Assembly: GCA_963779485.1 (NCBI GenBank)
Contig: CAVZYJ010000013.1
Location: 62,001 to 126,000 of the forward strand
DNA: 64,000 nt
Reading direction: 5' to 3'
DNA from: CAVVJA01 sp963779485
Lineage (GTDB): Bacteria; Actinomycetota; Actinomycetes; Mycobacteriales; Jatrophihabitantaceae
The first letter of the stretch is position 1, and every line of letters starts with the position of its first letter. Shown here piece after piece: positions 16,741 through 25,594 of the stretch. The translations under genes were made by a program, and so were the position numbers. The notes beneath the pieces are model-generated. The model ran no database searches and had not been told where the DNA came from. It saw nothing but the letters and a program-made list of their open reading frames with translations.

Positions 16741-18123
16741 TCAGACCAGATGAGGGAGCCGTTTCACCGCCTCGTCGACGTGCGTGACGAAGCGCTTCGC
16801 GGCGTCTCGGACCTGTGGGTTCGCGAGGCGGTCGCGAACGCTTTTGAGCAGGTTCAAGCGGCTGTCGGCCACCCATTCGGCGATATCGGGCTCACGCCGC
16901 CATGACGCCTCGGTCTGCCATGTCCGGCTGAGCATGCCGGCGAAGTCGGCTGAGGTACTGGCGTAGGCGTTGGGAGGGCACAGCCGGTTCTTGGTCACGT
17001 CGTCGTCGCGATGTGCCTCTACGAACCCGAGGAGCGCAGCGTTGAAAGTCGGGGAATTGTGACGCACTTGCTGGAGGGTGAGGACGCCGGGCGCAAAGAT
17101 CGGCTTCTCCAGGGACGCGGCCAGGCCGCGGGCGGAACAATCAACATGCAAGACATCGGCGCCAGTGACGATCTCTCCTCGGTCCAGGACGACGCGGTCT
17201 GCATGCACCCCACGCACATGCCCCAGCCGCACGACATCGCGCACCTGGCGTAGCGCGGCAGCCTCGGAGCGGCTGAGCATCGTGCCGCGATACATCGTCG
17301 GTTCGAGCGAGCGGTCGAGCCGCAGGAACCGTCCGCGTTGCTCGAGCCTGTGGCACAGGTCGGTCAGGTCCAACGCGCTGGCCCCGGCTTCGGCCTCGTC
17401 GGCGATGCCACCCATCAGGCTGGCGACCTTGTCGAGCGGCTGCATGGTTGCGCGGTCGGTGAACCACATCTCGCGCGGGCGAATCCATCGGATGCGGTCC
17501 GGGTCGACGGCGTTGTCGAGCAGCCACAGGCACGCGTCAGCGGCCGTCTTGCCGCCGCCGATGACGGTGTACCGGGCATAGTCCGGCGCTGCCGACGGCA
17601 GCGCACCGACAGGGACGAACGCCGCGTCGGGGTCGATCGCGAAGGTGGGCGCGTGCGTAGCGGGGATCGAGGCCTCCTGATAACGGGCGTCGACCACCCG
17701 GCGGCGTACTTGGATGGTTCGGACTTCGTTGGTCACACAGTCGCGGACCTGCGCCTGTCCCGCGTCGTGGCCGACGAGCTCGTGCTGTGCCAGCAGTCGA
17801 ACGCGGCACGTCGCGAGCAGTCGCTCATTGAGTACCTGCTCGAAGTACTCTGTGACCTCCGTCCCCGACGCCTGCTCGTAGTAGCCGGCGTTGTGGCCGT
17901 CCTGCGTGATGCGATCCTCGCCGAGCCGCAGCGAGTTGACCCCGTAGAACGTCGACGCGGTATGGAGGCGTACGAACGGATAACTGTCCCGCCAGTGACC
18001 GCCCACGCCCTCCCTTCGGTCAACCAGGACGACCTCGACATCGGATTCGCAGACCAGCGAGTCAGTGAAAGCAAGCCCGGTAGCTCCCGCACCTATCACG
18101 ACATAGTCGGCGGCGTCTGACAT
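16741..18123 (-). CDS. FAD/NAD(P)-binding flavoprotein (monooxygenase/oxidoreductase-like)
   Basis: A 460-residue flavoprotein. The N-terminal Rossmann motif VVIGAGATGLAF (about 8-19) binds FAD, followed by an acidic strand end (VVLVDRR) and GGHWRDSYPFVRLH, typical of class B flavoprotein monooxygenases. A second dinucleotide motif VIGGGKTAADACLWL (about 190-205) fits NAD(P)H. The start is at MSDAADYV (18123); the upstream frame extends into the IS flank and is not conserved. An IS3 element ends 70 bp upstream and may have replaced its promoter. Substrate unknown. Confidence 0.82.
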   Translation of the reverse strand: MSDAADYVVIGAGATGLAFTDSLVCESDVEVVLVDRREGVGGHWRDSYPFVRLHTASTFYGVNSLRLGEDRITQDGHNAGYYEQASGTEVTEYFEQVLNERLLATCRVRLLAQHELVGHDAGQAQVRDCVTNEVRTIQVRRRVVDARYQEASIPATHAPTFAIDPDAAFVPVGALPSAAPDYARYTVIGGGKTAADACLWLLDNAVDPDRIRWIRPREMWFTDRATMQPLDKVASLMGGIADEAEAGASALDLTDLCHRLEQRGRFLRLDRSLEPTMYRGTMLSRSEAAALRQVRDVVRLGHVRGVHADRVVLDRGEIVTGADVLHVDCSARGLAASLEKPIFAPGVLTLQQVRHNSPTFNAALLGFVEAHRDDDVTKNRLCPPNAYASTSADFAGMLSRTWQTEASWRREPDIAEWVADSRLNLLKSVRDRLANPQVRDAAKRFVTHVDEAVKRLPHLV

Positions 18124-18192
18124 GCGGAGACCCTTCTGCGGACGACCGTTCGTGCCCCATAAAGACCGAGCCCAGGAACGACGACACCAAAA

Positions 18193-18205
18193 GGGTCTGC
18201 TGCAC
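18193..18205. repeat. Inverted repeat of IS3 copy 1, orfB side
   Basis: gggtctgctgcac, the exact complement of 19461-19473. Similarity continues inward (actggtgaca against ataggtgaca). Confidence 0.85.
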
Positions 18206-18223
18206 AAACTGGTGACAGGTCGG

Positions 18224-19120
18224 TTAGGCCGCCTGGGTGGCGGTTGGGGTCATGATCGCTTCGTACTCGATGGGGGTCAATCGGCCGAGGGCGGCCTGTC
18301 GGCGTCGACGGTGGTAGGTGCGCTCGGTCCAGGTCACGATCGCGATGCGAAGCTGCTCGCGGGTACGCCATGGCTGTCGATCGAGCACGTTCTTCTGCAG
18401 CAGCGAGAAGAAGGATTCCATGGCGGCGTTGTCGGCCGCCGATGCGACGTTGCCCATTGAGCCGACCAGGCCGTGGCGGGTCAGTGCGCGGTGGAACTTC
18501 CTAGAGCGAAATTGCGAGCCGCGGTCGGCGTGCACAATGCAGCCGGCCACTTCGGCCCCTGTGGCGGTGCGTCCGGCGACGCCGTTCTCGAGCGCCTGGA
18601 CGGCCAGGCGGGCCTTCATCCGGTCGCTGATCGAGTAGCCGACGATCCGGTTCGAGTACACGTCCTTGATCGCGCAGAGGTAGAGCTTGCCCTCGCCGGT
18701 GGCATGCTCGGTGATGTCCACCAGCCACAAGGTGTTCGGTGCCTCGGCAGTGAAGTTGCGCTTCACGAGATCGTCGAAGGCCGGTGTCCCCGGTTTGCGC
18801 TTCTTCTTGCCGTTGCGGCCTCGCTTCTTACCGAACGTCGACCACCAGCCATTCACCGAGCAGATCCGCCACGCGGTGCGGTCTGCCATCGGCTGTCCCT
18901 CGTTACGGGCCTCGTCGGCCAGGAACCGGTAACCGAATTCTGGGTCGTCGCGGCGGGCGTCGAACAGCGCGTTCGCCCGATGCGCGGCCACCCACTCGGC
19001 GTCGGTGACCGGGTTCGCCAGCCAGCGATAGTAGGGCTGCCTGGCGATCTTGAGCACCCGACACGTCACCGTGACGGGGATGCCGTCGACGGCCAGCTCG
19101 CGGACGAGCGGGTACATCAT
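18224..19120 (-). CDS. IS3-family transposase OrfB (DDE integrase core)
   Basis: 298 residues. An HTH_21-like N-terminal region (RELAVDGIPVTVTCRVLKIA) precedes the rve core, with the DDE residues in LWLVDITEH (D), CIVHADRGSQF (D) and NAAMESFFSLLQK (E). It catalyses strand transfer of the element, normally as an OrfAB fusion made by -1 frameshifting. It overlaps the end of orfA by 4 nt (ATGA). It appears intact. Confidence 0.92.
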   Translation of the reverse strand: MMYPLVRELAVDGIPVTVTCRVLKIARQPYYRWLANPVTDAEWVAAHRANALFDARRDDPEFGYRFLADEARNEGQPMADRTAWRICSVNGWWSTFGKKRGRNGKKKRKPGTPAFDDLVKRNFTAEAPNTLWLVDITEHATGEGKLYLCAIKDVYSNRIVGYSISDRMKARLAVQALENGVAGRTATGAEVAGCIVHADRGSQFRSRKFHRALTRHGLVGSMGNVASAADNAAMESFFSLLQKNVLDRQPWRTREQLRIAIVTWTERTYHRRRRQAALGRLTPIEYEAIMTPTATQAA

Positions 19121-19413
19121 TTTCCCGGCAGGTTCGCCTGAGACAGATACGCTGCCGCGCGGCGCAGCACCTCGTTCTCCTGCTCCAGCAGCCGGTTTCG
19201 CTTACGCAACTCGCGCAGCTCGGCGGACTCGCTCGCGCTCACACCCGGGCGCTTGCCCTGCTCGACGTCATCGAGAGCCAACCAGCGGTGCAAGCAGGAC
19301 TCGGAAATCCCGAAGTCCTTCGCGATCTGCGCGGCGGGCGCGTCGCTGCTGCGGGCAACCCGGATCACGTCTTCGCGGAACTCCTTGGGGAACGGCTTCG
19401 GCACGGTCGACAT
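19117..19413 (-). CDS. IS3-family transposase OrfA (HTH)
   Basis: 98 residues from MSTVPKPFPKEFREDVIRVA, with a helix-turn-helix (AAQIAKDFGISESCLHRWLA, about 27-46) that binds the element ends and a leucine-rich coiled coil (LRELRKRNRLLEQENEVLRR) for oligomerisation. The longer frame start at 19440 is not needed. It overlaps orfB. Confidence 0.9.
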   Translation of the reverse strand: MSTVPKPFPKEFREDVIRVARSSDAPAAQIAKDFGISESCLHRWLALDDVEQGKRPGVSASESAELRELRKRNRLLEQENEVLRRAAAYLSQANLPGK

Positions 19414-19460
19414 CCTTCCAGTGGAGACTCCCGTCTCCACAGATCAGATGTCACCTATCC

Positions 19461-19473
19461 GTGCAGCAGACCC
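19461..19473. repeat. Inverted repeat of IS3 copy 1, orfA side
   Basis: gtgcagcagaccc, complementary to 18193-18205; it marks the transposase promoter-proximal end of the element. Confidence 0.85.
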
Positions 19474-19740
19474 CAATAACTGCCTCGACGTGCGAGCACA
19501 GCGTAGAGCTCGATATATGAGCCGGCTGAATCAACACCTCAGCACAGCGACCCACGGACCGCGATCTGACAGATCCATCTGCGCTCAGTCGACTGCCTCG
19601 GCGGTGCGTGCATATCGACGGATCTAGCGCTGCGACAGTGGCACCTACATACAGTATGGCCACGTGGCATGAGGGCGTCGGCTGACGGATGTGCTGGTCG
19701 ACCAATCGATCTGTGGTTCCGGATGTTGGTCGAACTGGTT
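19474..19740. other. Intergenic stretch between IS3 copy 1 and integrase remnant
   Basis: No gene or structure recognised in 267 bp. Confidence 0.4.
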
Positions 19741-20031
19741 CTAAACGTAGAACCGCTGATTGGATTCCTTGTTCCACAACCGCCGTTTTTCGTCCGTCCT
19801 GACCTTCACCCGCGATGATTCGTGTCCTGAGTGTGGTGTGGAGGGTTGGTCGTTAATTGGGTGGCGTTGGGCTGCCATGTAGGTCTCGAGCTTCGTGCGT
19901 CCTTCGTTGAAACGTTCACGCATGAGATGGGTATAGACCTTCGCGGTGAGGGTGGGGCTCTTGTGGCCGAGGCGATGTTGGACGTCGAAAAGGGTGAGGT
20001 CGGCGTCAAACATCAGGCTGGCGGCGGTATG
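19741..20031 (-). pseudogene. Tyrosine recombinase, C-terminal fragment (continues the 22195-23209 gene)
   Basis: The frame reads HTAASLMFDADLTLFDVQHR, LGHKSPTLTAKVYTHL and MRERFNEGRTKLETYM, the end of a phage-type integrase with the last conserved His (LGH) and the nucleophile Tyr in VYTHL. The preceding Arg of the R-H motif lies exactly at the left end of IS3 copy 2. The rest of the gene continues in the same orientation beyond the inserted elements at 22195. A further ~60 codons run to the stop at 19741. Confidence 0.8.
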
Positions 20032-20083
20032 AACCGTCCCGGGTTTCGTGCGCACTTCCCAGGTTGGGAAGGACGATGAGGTC

Positions 20084-20395
20084 ATGTCGGGCAGGTATGA
20101 CAGCGAGTTGAAGGCGAAGGCGGTCCGTCTGGTTCGAGATCACGTCGGTGACTATGACTCGGAGTGGGCGGCGATGTCGGCAGTGTCGGCCCGGTTGGGG
20201 ATGAGCACAGAGACGCTGCGCAAGTGGGTTCGGCAGGCCGAGATTGATGAGGGGCAGCGGCCCGGGCTGACCAGTGAGGGACCTGCGGAGGTTCGTGAGC
20301 TCAAGCGCAAGTGTCGCGAGCTGGAGCAGACCGTGGAGATCCTCAAGGCGGCCACGGGTTTCTTCGTGCGGGAGAGCGACCCGCGACGTCGATGA
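20084..20395 (+). CDS. IS3-family transposase OrfA (copy 2)
   Basis: 103 residues from MSGRYDSELKAKAVRLVRDH. A helix-turn-helix (MSAVSARLGMSTETLRKWVR) and a C-terminal leucine-zipper-like helix (EVRELKRKCRELEQTVEILK) are clear. The ATG at 20084 sits 4 nt after GAGGTC; the longer frame from 20048 reaches into the IS end. It ends in ATGA shared with orfB. Confidence 0.9.
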   Translation: MSGRYDSELKAKAVRLVRDHVGDYDSEWAAMSAVSARLGMSTETLRKWVRQAEIDEGQRPGLTSEGPAEVRELKRKCRELEQTVEILKAATGFFVRESDPRRR

Positions 20396-21447
20396 TCTGC
20401 GCCTTCATCACCGAGCACAGGTCCCGGTTCGGGGTCGCTCCGATCTGCCGCGCGCTGAGCGCGAACGGCCTGCCGATCGCCTCGCGGACCTATTATGCGC
20501 ACCTGTCGCGGCCACCGAGTGGGCGAGCGCTGTGGGACACCGTGGTGACCGAGCTGCTCGCCGGCATCTACGAGCCGGACGAGCACGGCCGCCGCAAGCC
20601 CGAGTCACTGTATGGATCGTGCAAGAGCTGGGCCTTCCTGCAGCGGCAGGGCGTGCCGGTGGCCCGGTGCACCGTGGAGCGGCTGATGCGCGCCCACGGC
20701 TGGCGCGGGGTCACCCGCGCCCGCACCGTGCGCACCACGATCGCTGATCCGGCTGCGGCCCGCGCCCCGGACCTGGTCAACCGGCGCTTCACGGCCGATC
20801 GCCCGGACCAGCTGCACGTCGCGGATTTCACCTACGTGCCGATGGCCTCCGGGTTCGGTTACACCGCGTTCGTCATCGACGCCTTCGCCGGGGTGATCGC
20901 CGGCTGGGAATGCTCGCTGACCAAGAACGTGGCCTTCGTCGAACGCGCGGGGCGGCAAGCCGCCGCCCGACGCCGCCGCGAGGGGCACCCGCTGGCCGGG
21001 GACACGATTCATCACTCGGATGCCGGTTCGCAATACACCGCGCTGCGCTTCGGTGAGACGCTGCTGCTCGAAGGGCTCACACCCTCGATCGGCACCGTCG
21101 GAGATGCCCTGGACAACGCACTCGCGGAGACCACGATCGGGCTGTACAAGACCGAGTGCGTGCGCGACGGCTCCCCGTTCCGCACCGGCCCGATCACCAC
21201 CCTCGCCGACCTCGAGGCGATCACCTGCGCGTGGGTGCACTGGTACAACACCGCCCGGCTCATGCACCGCCTCAGACGCCGACCGCCGATCGAGGCCGAA
21301 GCCGAGTACTGGGCCACCGCATCGCACGCAGCTCAGGCGGCGACACGATGCCGCTCCTGCGCTGCCGATCATCGTCCGGTGCTCACCGACGTCAAGATCG
21401 TTCCTGGCCGCGTCCGCTGCGCGGACCTGGCCGGGGCTCCATCTTGA
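20392..21447 (+). CDS. IS3-family transposase OrfB (copy 2)
   Basis: 351 residues from MICAFITEHRSRFG. The HTH_21 region (GVAPICRALSANGLPIASRT) and rve core are present with DDE residues in LHVADFTYVP (D), TIHHSDAGSQYTAL (D) and DNALAETTIGLYKTE (E). The C-terminal ~45 residues after PPIEAEAEYWAT do not look like the family, so the natural end may have been replaced. Translation is likely coupled to orfA or produced by frameshifting at the overlap. Confidence 0.9.
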   Translation: MICAFITEHRSRFGVAPICRALSANGLPIASRTYYAHLSRPPSGRALWDTVVTELLAGIYEPDEHGRRKPESLYGSCKSWAFLQRQGVPVARCTVERLMRAHGWRGVTRARTVRTTIADPAAARAPDLVNRRFTADRPDQLHVADFTYVPMASGFGYTAFVIDAFAGVIAGWECSLTKNVAFVERAGRQAAARRRREGHPLAGDTIHHSDAGSQYTALRFGETLLLEGLTPSIGTVGDALDNALAETTIGLYKTECVRDGSPFRTGPITTLADLEAITCAWVHWYNTARLMHRLRRRPPIEAEAEYWATASHAAQAATRCRSCAADHRPVLTDVKIVPGRVRCADLAGAPS

Positions 21448-21639
21448 CCCCGGCTCCGCTCCGGCACGAACGAGCAGCTATCAGAAGCGAGAGAGGAGAA
21501 TCAGCACCACAACACCAGCCACCGGAAGCGATCACTCACACAAAACACCGGCTGTCGGATCGAGAGATCGCGACGCGCGACCGGGCGGCGGCCTGCTCGG
21601 CGAGGCGAGATGACCGCCGGGCGACTGCTCTGCACCGAT

Positions 21640-22193
21640 CGACTCGATGGCGTTGGTCGTGCACGGCGCGAGGTGTCCAACCAGACCTCTCGGCGATGAT
21701 CGACCGGGTAGCTGGAAGGGAACGCCGAGGGCGCCCCGCCCGACGGCGCGGTGTACACCGGTGTTGTTCATCGACTGCGTCAACGACACGATTCCGCGAC
21801 GGGAATGCGGCCAACCGGCCGATCTACTTGGCGCCCTCCCCGTCGCCGTCTCACCGGCACCCGAGACATGTCTCGGGTGCCGGTGACGGTGACCGCCAGC
21901 GCGACGTAGATCGGCCGGTGGCCACATTCCCGTGGCTGACGTTGCAGTCGATGAACAACCGGATACCGCGGCGCGGCGACGTCTGCCTGGTGGTCTGCGC
22001 CGGGCTCAAAGGCCTGCCGGGGGCGATCGAGACCGTGCGGTCTGCCGCGTCCGCCCAGGCGAGAGTTCTCCACCTGCGGCGGTTCGGTTCGTACGCTTCG
22101 AAGCGGGACTGGTCGGCGATCGCCACGGATCTCAGGCCGGCGTACACAGCGCCGTCGGAGCAGGGCGAGTTACACCAACTTTCTTACACTCCC
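21640..22193. mobile_element. IS256-family (mutator) transposase debris, two inverted pieces
   Basis: The plus strand at about 21950-22160 encodes RRGDVCLVVCAGLKGLPGAI, LHLRRFGSYASKRDWSAIAT and DLRPAYTAPSEQ, the central block of IS256 transposases (xVCDGLKGLPxAI ... RYASKKDWxxVxxDLKPVYTA). The minus strand at about 21640-21680 encodes CTTNAIESI, the C-terminal YTTNAIES motif. At the right edge, gagttacaccaactttctta (22168-22187) resembles an IS256 terminus. The two pieces point in opposite directions and meet at the palindrome 21851-21886. Confidence 0.65.
21763..21959. repeat. Large imperfect inverted repeat with perfect 36-bp central palindrome
   Basis: Both arms begin gttgttcatcgactgc and share a series of matching blocks (cgggaatg.ggcc, ccggccgatctac, accgtcac-like). 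The centre 21851-21886 is an exact palindrome of 18 bp per arm (tcaccggcacccgagaca and its complement). The arms are about 106 and 91 bp because of small deletions. It joins the two inverted IS256 pieces. Confidence 0.8.
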
Positions 22194-22194
22194 G

Positions 22195-23209
22195 ACGGAG
22201 GGTGAGCCAGGTGACGCGCCGACCGGTGAGGCCGGCTCGGTCAACGGCGGGGCGCAGGACGTCGCGGGTGAAGTTGCCGCGCAGGATGGGGTGGTCGCGG
22301 TTGTTGGTGAATAGCAGGTCATCGGGGAGGGCTTGGGCTCGGTAGGCCGCGATGTGATTTCTGAGTGCGTCCAGGACGGGGGAGGGGACGGGGATGGTGC
22401 GCCAGTCACCTGTTTTGGAGCCGCGTTCGAGGTAGGTGGTGGAGCCGTTTTGGTCGATGACTTGGCGACCGAAGGTGATCTCTGATCGCTGCGGGTACAA
22501 GTCGCGGAGGCGTACTCCGATGGCTTCATTCCAGCGTGGCCCGAGCCAGGCGCCCATGAAGACGAGCGCCGGTAGCGGCTATTCGTGCGCAGCGCGGCGT
22601 AGGACGGGTCGGGATTGTGCAGGGCCCGCACGAGCCGGTCGACTTCGGCAGCGGTCAGGACGTCATCGAAGGTTTCGTTATGTCAGGCAGTTTGGGTAGC
22701 GCGATGTCGATGCACGGGTCGGTAATGATGCCGTCCCGGACGGCGCGGCGTAGCGGCCCACGCAGCAGCGCGTAGCAGTCGCATACCGACTCAGCACCTA
22801 GTGTGGTGGACAGTGTGGTGATCCAGTCGTCGATGTCGGACGGGTGGATCTGCGCGATCGGCCAGGCGCCCCAATAGGGCAGCACGTGCTTAGCTGCGCG
22901 TTGTCGATCGGTATGGGCACGGGCAGCGCTGATACGGCGCGCGTCCCACCACCGTTGGTAGTACACCGAAAATCGGGTTTGTCGAATCTCGCGGGCGACG
23001 TAGGTGCCCGTCCGCAGCTGCGCCTCGATCTCCGATCGTCGCGCGGTCAGCTCAACCGGGGGACGGCGCGGGGTGCCGCCGCGGAATCGCTCCGTGCGCT
23101 GACGACCGGCGCGGTCGCGGTAGCCCAGCTCGCAGCCGTTCAACCGGTACCGGATGCTGGCCATGGAAAGTGACGCTAGGTCTTCCCACCACATGACCAC
23201 AACCCGCAT
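22195..23209 (-). pseudogene. Phage-type tyrosine recombinase, N-terminal and core part, frameshifted and split
   Basis: The N-terminal arm and SAM-like domain are in one frame (22655-23209: MASIRYRLNGCELGYRDRAG, HVLPYWGAWPIAQIHPSDID). A middle piece follows in a second frame (VRALHNPDPSYAALRTNSRY, about 22570-22630) and the catalytic core in a third (22195-22557: MGAWLGPRWNEAIGVRLRDL, ITFGRQVIDQNG, LRPAVDRAGLTGRRVTWLTL). Homology stops at 22195 at the edge of IS256 debris and resumes at 20031. The gene has two frameshifts plus a 2.2-kb insertion. Confidence 0.8.
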
Positions 23210-23332
23210 CCGAATGGAGCGACACTAACCCGATCGCGACAGCACAAACCCGCATCAGCCAGCCCGAGATTGCCGGACTAAACCTCAATCCGTGGACCGA
23301 TCGCCGGTTCACGGCGTGGTGATCAACTGAAA

Positions 23333-23398
23333 GTGCCTTTTGGCTGGGGATGATCTGGGGTGTCGAAGCCTGGACCGATCCGATACCAAAAGGCACTG
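23333..23398. repeat. Inverted repeat in the IS1380 transposase leader
   Basis: agtgccttttgg (23333-23344) and its exact complement ccaaaaggcact (23387-23398) flank 42 nt containing the GTG start at 23360. An RNA pairing of these arms would enclose the start region, which could limit transposase translation from read-through transcripts. Confidence 0.6.
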
Positions 23399-24799
23399 GA
23401 AGTGAAGCTACCCGATGCGTGGTTCCGCGCCGCTGCGCGGTTCGATGAGGCCAATCTCGTGTCGTTCGCGGGGCTGGCGCCGCTGTTGGCGCTGGCCGAA
23501 CGGGCCGGGCTGTCCGAGCTGATCAGCGAGCGAGTCCAGATCGACCCGACGGTGATCAAGGTCAAGTCCGCGGGCGCGAACCCGGCCGGGAAGCTGACCT
23601 CGATCATCGCCGGGATGGCCTGCGGCGCCGATTGCATCGACGACCTGGACGTGATCCGCTCAGGCGGGATGAAACGCCTGTTCGCCAATGTCTATGCGGC
23701 GACGACGTTGGGGCAGTTTCTGCGCGAGGTGACCCACGGCCACACCCTGCAACTGACATCGGTGCTGCGCGCCCACCTGGTCAACCTCGTAGGGCAGACG
23801 GCTGTGCTGCTGCCCGGCCTGCAGCAGCAGGCAATCATCGATATCGACTCGCTGCTGCGGCCGGTGTTCGGGCACGGCAAACAGGGCGCGAGCTTCGGGC
23901 ACACGAAGATCGCCGGCAAGCAGGTACTGCGCCGCGGCCTGTCCCCACTCGTGACCACCATTAGCACGGCCGACGGTGCGCCGGTGATCGCCGGCATCCG
24001 GCTGCGCGCCGGGAAGGCCGGCTCAGGCAAGGGCGCCGCGTCGATGGTGGCCGAGGCGATCCGCACCGCCCGCGCCGCCGGAGCGGTCGGCGAGATCCTG
24101 GTACGCGGCGATAGCGCGTATGGCAACAGCGCCGTCGTGACCGCCTGTCTCAAGGCTGGGGTGCGGTTCTCCGTGGTACTGATCAAGAACCCCGCCGTGG
24201 CCGCGGCGATCGCGCGTATCCCCGACGACGCCTGGACGCCGGTCGACTACCCCGGCGCGGTGCTCGACCCGGACACCGGCCAGCTGATCTCCGATGCCGA
24301 GGTCGCCGAGATCGAATTCGAGGCGTTCGCCTCCACCAGCACGCCGGTCACCGCCCGTTTGATCGTGCGCCGGGTCCGCGACCGGGCCCGGACCGAGGAA
24401 CTGTTCCCTGTATGGCGGCACCACCCGTTCCTCACTAACAGCACCGAGGACACCACCCAGGCCGACATCACCCACCGCCAGCACGCGATCATCGAGACCG
24501 TCCTGTCCGACGTCATCGACGGACCGTTGGCCCATATGCCGTCGGGCCAGTTCGCGTCCAACGCCGCGTGGGCGATCTGCGCGGCGATCACGCACAACCT
24601 GCTCCGCGCCGCCGGCGCCCTCGCCGGAGACCGCCATGCGGCCGCGCGCGGTGCGACGCTGCGCCGCCATCTCGTCGCCGTGCCCGCCCGACTGGCCCGG
24701 CCGCAACGCCGACCCGTTCTGCATCTGCCCGCGCATTGGCCCTGGGCCCAGCAATGGCTCCAACTCTGGACCGCCGCCGATCCCCCGGCCGCAGCTTGA
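23360..24799 (+). CDS. IS1380-family transposase
   Basis: 479 residues with the DDE-type IS1380 (Tnp_DDE_dom) fold: LTSIIAGMACGADCIDDLDV near the N-terminus, IIDIDSLLRPVFGHGKQGAS (first Asp), VGEILVRGDSAYGNSAVVTA (second Asp, central), and a C-terminal block MPSGQFASNAAWAICAAITH with ITHRQHAIIETVLSD (Glu region). It cuts and pastes the element. It appears intact, with no stops or frameshifts, so the element may be active. Confidence 0.92.
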   Translation: MSKPGPIRYQKALEVKLPDAWFRAAARFDEANLVSFAGLAPLLALAERAGLSELISERVQIDPTVIKVKSAGANPAGKLTSIIAGMACGADCIDDLDVIRSGGMKRLFANVYAATTLGQFLREVTHGHTLQLTSVLRAHLVNLVGQTAVLLPGLQQQAIIDIDSLLRPVFGHGKQGASFGHTKIAGKQVLRRGLSPLVTTISTADGAPVIAGIRLRAGKAGSGKGAASMVAEAIRTARAAGAVGEILVRGDSAYGNSAVVTACLKAGVRFSVVLIKNPAVAAAIARIPDDAWTPVDYPGAVLDPDTGQLISDAEVAEIEFEAFASTSTPVTARLIVRRVRDRARTEELFPVWRHHPFLTNSTEDTTQADITHRQHAIIETVLSDVIDGPLAHMPSGQFASNAAWAICAAITHNLLRAAGALAGDRHAAARGATLRRHLVAVPARLARPQRRPVLHLPAHWPWAQQWLQLWTAADPPAAA

Positions 24800-24911
24800 C
24801 GCAATCACGGCCGACAGGCCCCGACCGGAACAAGGAAGGCTGGGCAGACCAGCAGATCTCCGCTGCCCGCCACACCCAGCAAGATCAAAATTCGAAAGAA
24901 AGATCATTCAG

Positions 24912-25594
24912 CCGGTCGGTCCACGGATCGAGGCTAAACCCTGTCGCCCCCACCCTGACCAGCATCCACGCGACTCGCGAATTGCACTCTCAAGGCGGTA
25001 GCGCCGGTCGAAATCCGTTTGGCGCTGTGGACCGGCACACCGTTCGGATTCCGGGTGGACGTGTGCAGGTTGTCGAAGTCGATCTTCTGACGGCTCGGGC
25101 TCACAACCGGTGTACATGCGCGGCGGTCCGCACGGAGCCGTTGGGTCGAACGGCGTGGAGTCACCCAAGACCAGACCCACGACCCCGGCGTTCAGCGTCG
25201 CGTTCCCGTCCAAGAGGGACGGCGCTGTGGGCTGTCGTCGATCGCTCGGTGAGGACGACCAACATAGGCCAGGTGGGGAAGGACCGGCGCTCGAGGGACT
25301 CTGCCGGATTCTGGGGGCCCGCATTGGGCCGCATCCGTCCGAGCGGAGGTGGTGAGTGATCTTCGCCGTGCAACAGGCGTGTAACACCACCCTCGCACCG
25401 AGCCGTCGCAACCGCGGCGCGCTGGGGTCATGGTGGCTGGGACCGCCGTCAATCCGTCGTCGACGCGTTGCTGCTCGGATCCGACGTGCCGTTGCTGTCG
25501 AGGCTTTTCAGGGCAATTCGCAGGCAGGTGGTCCTCGCCGTCCGCCATGGGCACAAAGAACCGGCCTGAGGCGATCGGCTTCAGAGCGCTGGTG
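24912..25594. other. Stretch without a supportable gene
   Basis: Frames on both strands are open but change character repeatedly; a minus-strand piece around 24940-25130 (KIDFDNLHTSTRNPNGVPVH) looks protein-like but is not recognised and is interrupted. Probably decayed sequence between the IS1380 element and the integrase 3' end. Confidence 0.35.

Larger units (their letters stand above)
18193..19473 (-). mobile_element. IS3-family insertion sequence (copy 1)
   Basis: A complete element of about 1.28 kb with orfA and orfB on the minus strand, bounded by imperfect inverted repeats whose outer 13 bp match exactly (gggtctgctgcac at 18193-18205 and its complement at 19461-19473), extending imperfectly through ggtgaca. 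No convincing target duplication was found. It has the usual two overlapping frames of IS3 elements. Confidence 0.9.
20030..21447 (+). mobile_element. IS3-family insertion sequence (copy 2), right end uncertain
   Basis: orfA and orfB on the plus strand. The left end is placed at 20030 because tgaaccgtcccgggtttcg has the look of actinobacterial IS3 termini and it is where integrase homology stops. No matching complement was found after orfB, so the right terminus is lost or lies undetected in the adjacent IS256 debris. The element differs from copy 1 in sequence and subgroup. Confidence 0.75.
23327..24911 (+). mobile_element. IS1380-family insertion sequence
   Basis: A complete-looking element with one transposase gene. 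Candidate ends are ctgaaagtgcctttt at 23327 and a weakly related complement ending cattcag at 24911; these boundaries are tentative and no target duplication was seen. Confidence 0.7.

Noticed and set aside
18185..19480. Target site duplication for IS3 copy 1
   Set aside because: Flanks (accaaaa and caataac) share only a short A-rich match, which is not convincing.
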